This document shows, piece after piece, positions 63,609 through 64,000 of a DNA stretch of 64,000 nt. The DNA comes from Vespa crabro (Eukaryota > Arthropoda > Insecta > Hymenoptera > Vespidae). The notes beneath the pieces were generated by a model. The model had not been told where the DNA came from and made no database searches. It worked only from the letters and a program-made list of their open reading frames with translations. The DNA is taken from NCBI RefSeq assembly GCF_910589235.1, contig NC_060955.1:12482837-12546836 (forward strand). Reading direction: 5' to 3'. The translations under genes and the position numbers were made by a program. The stretch's first letter is position 1. Each line of letters begins with the position of its first letter.

Positions 63609-64000
63609 TATTTCTGAAGATCAAACATCTATTTGATATTGGAATCGACGTTTTAACCTTGTTTCTTATCGTATATACGTTTTTTCGTTCATAATGGCGT
63701 ACCATCGAAATACGAAATAATGAAATCTCATTCAAATTCAATTAGTTTATATTCTATCGACGCAGAATAAAGATTACAACAAGAATATATCTTCCTGACT
63801 GTGTGTAAATAGAAGTTTTAACATGAAAATTGTCGAAAAATGAGATCGACAAATGCGAATTTTGTTAAATGCTGAGATAAAATCGTGAACACATTGAAAT
63901 TACTCGTACCACAGTTTCAGAAATGTTTCCAATCAATTCGGACATTGTATTTCTGAAGATCAAACATTTATTTTATCTTGGAATCGACGTTATAACCTTG
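63609..64000. repeat. A monomer and partial B at the window edge
   Basis: A 63609-63947 is followed by the first 53 bp of a B (63948-64000; CATTTATTTTATCTTGG, GACGTTATAACC). The array continues beyond the window. Confidence 0.96.

Larger units (their letters stand above)
1..64000. repeat. Satellite DNA array, 338/339-bp monomers in two classes (A and B)
   Basis: The window is filled by direct repeats whose starts (TATTTCTGAAGATC) recur every 338 or 339 bp with no gap. Class A is recognised by TTGATATTGG or CTATTTTATC near position 25, CGTATATACG at 62-71, AATAATGAAATCTCATTC near 110 and GAATAAAGATTA near 160. Class B has CATATTTTATATACG or CATATGTTATATA near 57, AATTTGAAATCTCAATC near 107 and GAATATACAA near 157. 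A is one base longer because of an indel near position 110. B subtypes: B1 (AATACACAATGG, ends GACAATG), B2 (ATACAAAGG, GCTTCAATC), B3 (head CATACATCC, GTTTTAACATG, GAGATGTAATCG), B4 (GCTATTATATTC, GATCATAAG, GCTGAGAT). A subtypes: A1 (TTAGAACAAG, GATAAATTCG), A2 (TTACAACAAG, GATAAAATCG), A' (1-bp deletion, TTCAATTCAATT). Centromeric or heterochromatic location is inference from array size and homogeneity. Confidence 0.98.

Noticed and set aside
1..64000. CRISPR array
   Set aside because: The repeats are 338-339 bp, contiguous and without unique spacers, and there are no cas genes.
1..64000. Transposon, LTR or MITE insertion, or rDNA
   Set aside because: Monomer lengths account for every base. 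No target-site duplication, terminal repeat or non-satellite segment was found.

Overview
The whole 64-kb window is one uninterrupted head-to-tail tandem array of an AT-rich satellite. By hand the consensus is about 31% G+C. I find no unique flanking sequence, transposon, RNA gene, CRISPR array or credible protein gene. Using the recurring TATTTCTGAAGATC as an arbitrary monomer start, I can place every boundary. There are 189 complete monomers plus a 53-bp partial one at the right edge, and their lengths sum exactly to 63,947 bp before the partial copy. The repeats fall into two classes, A (usually 339 bp, 72 copies) and B (usually 338 bp, 115 copies). The two classes differ at roughly 50 positions (about 85% identical). 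Two further monomers (47027-47365 and 47366-47703) are A/B mosaics. All copies lie in the same orientation.

The A and B monomers are organised into higher-order repeats (HORs) that change along the window. (1) 1-19287: a 2030-bp hexamer A2-B1-A1-B2-B3-B4, with four canonical copies and five length variants (3, 4, 5, 7 and 12 monomers). (2) 19288-22671: a 1692-bp A-B-B-A-B pentamer, tandemly duplicated. (3) 22672-34175: a patchwork that includes a block copied from domain 1 and a segment present three times. (4) 34176-47026: A-B-B and A-B-B-B units, a 2029-bp A-B-B-A'-B-B unit, and the only A-A junction. (5) 47027-64000: mostly 677-bp A-B dimers and 1692-bp A-B-B-A-B pentamers. Shared private variants show duplications inside the array at offsets of 677, 1353, 1692, 2029, 3723, 4061, 6767, 14888 and 19964 bp. 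This fits repeated unequal exchange and gene conversion.

The organism is a eukaryote; I do not recognise the satellite. Arrays of this size and homogeneity are typical of centromeric or pericentromeric heterochromatin, but nothing here proves centromere function. CpG is over-represented (15 per B monomer against about 8 expected), which argues against a heavily methylated germline such as vertebrates or most plants. An invertebrate, for example an insect, is a plausible but weakly supported guess. The many 60-78 codon open frames are the same few frames repeated by the array and are not annotated as genes. Because the sequence is so repetitive, copy numbers and long-range order depend on the quality of the assembly.
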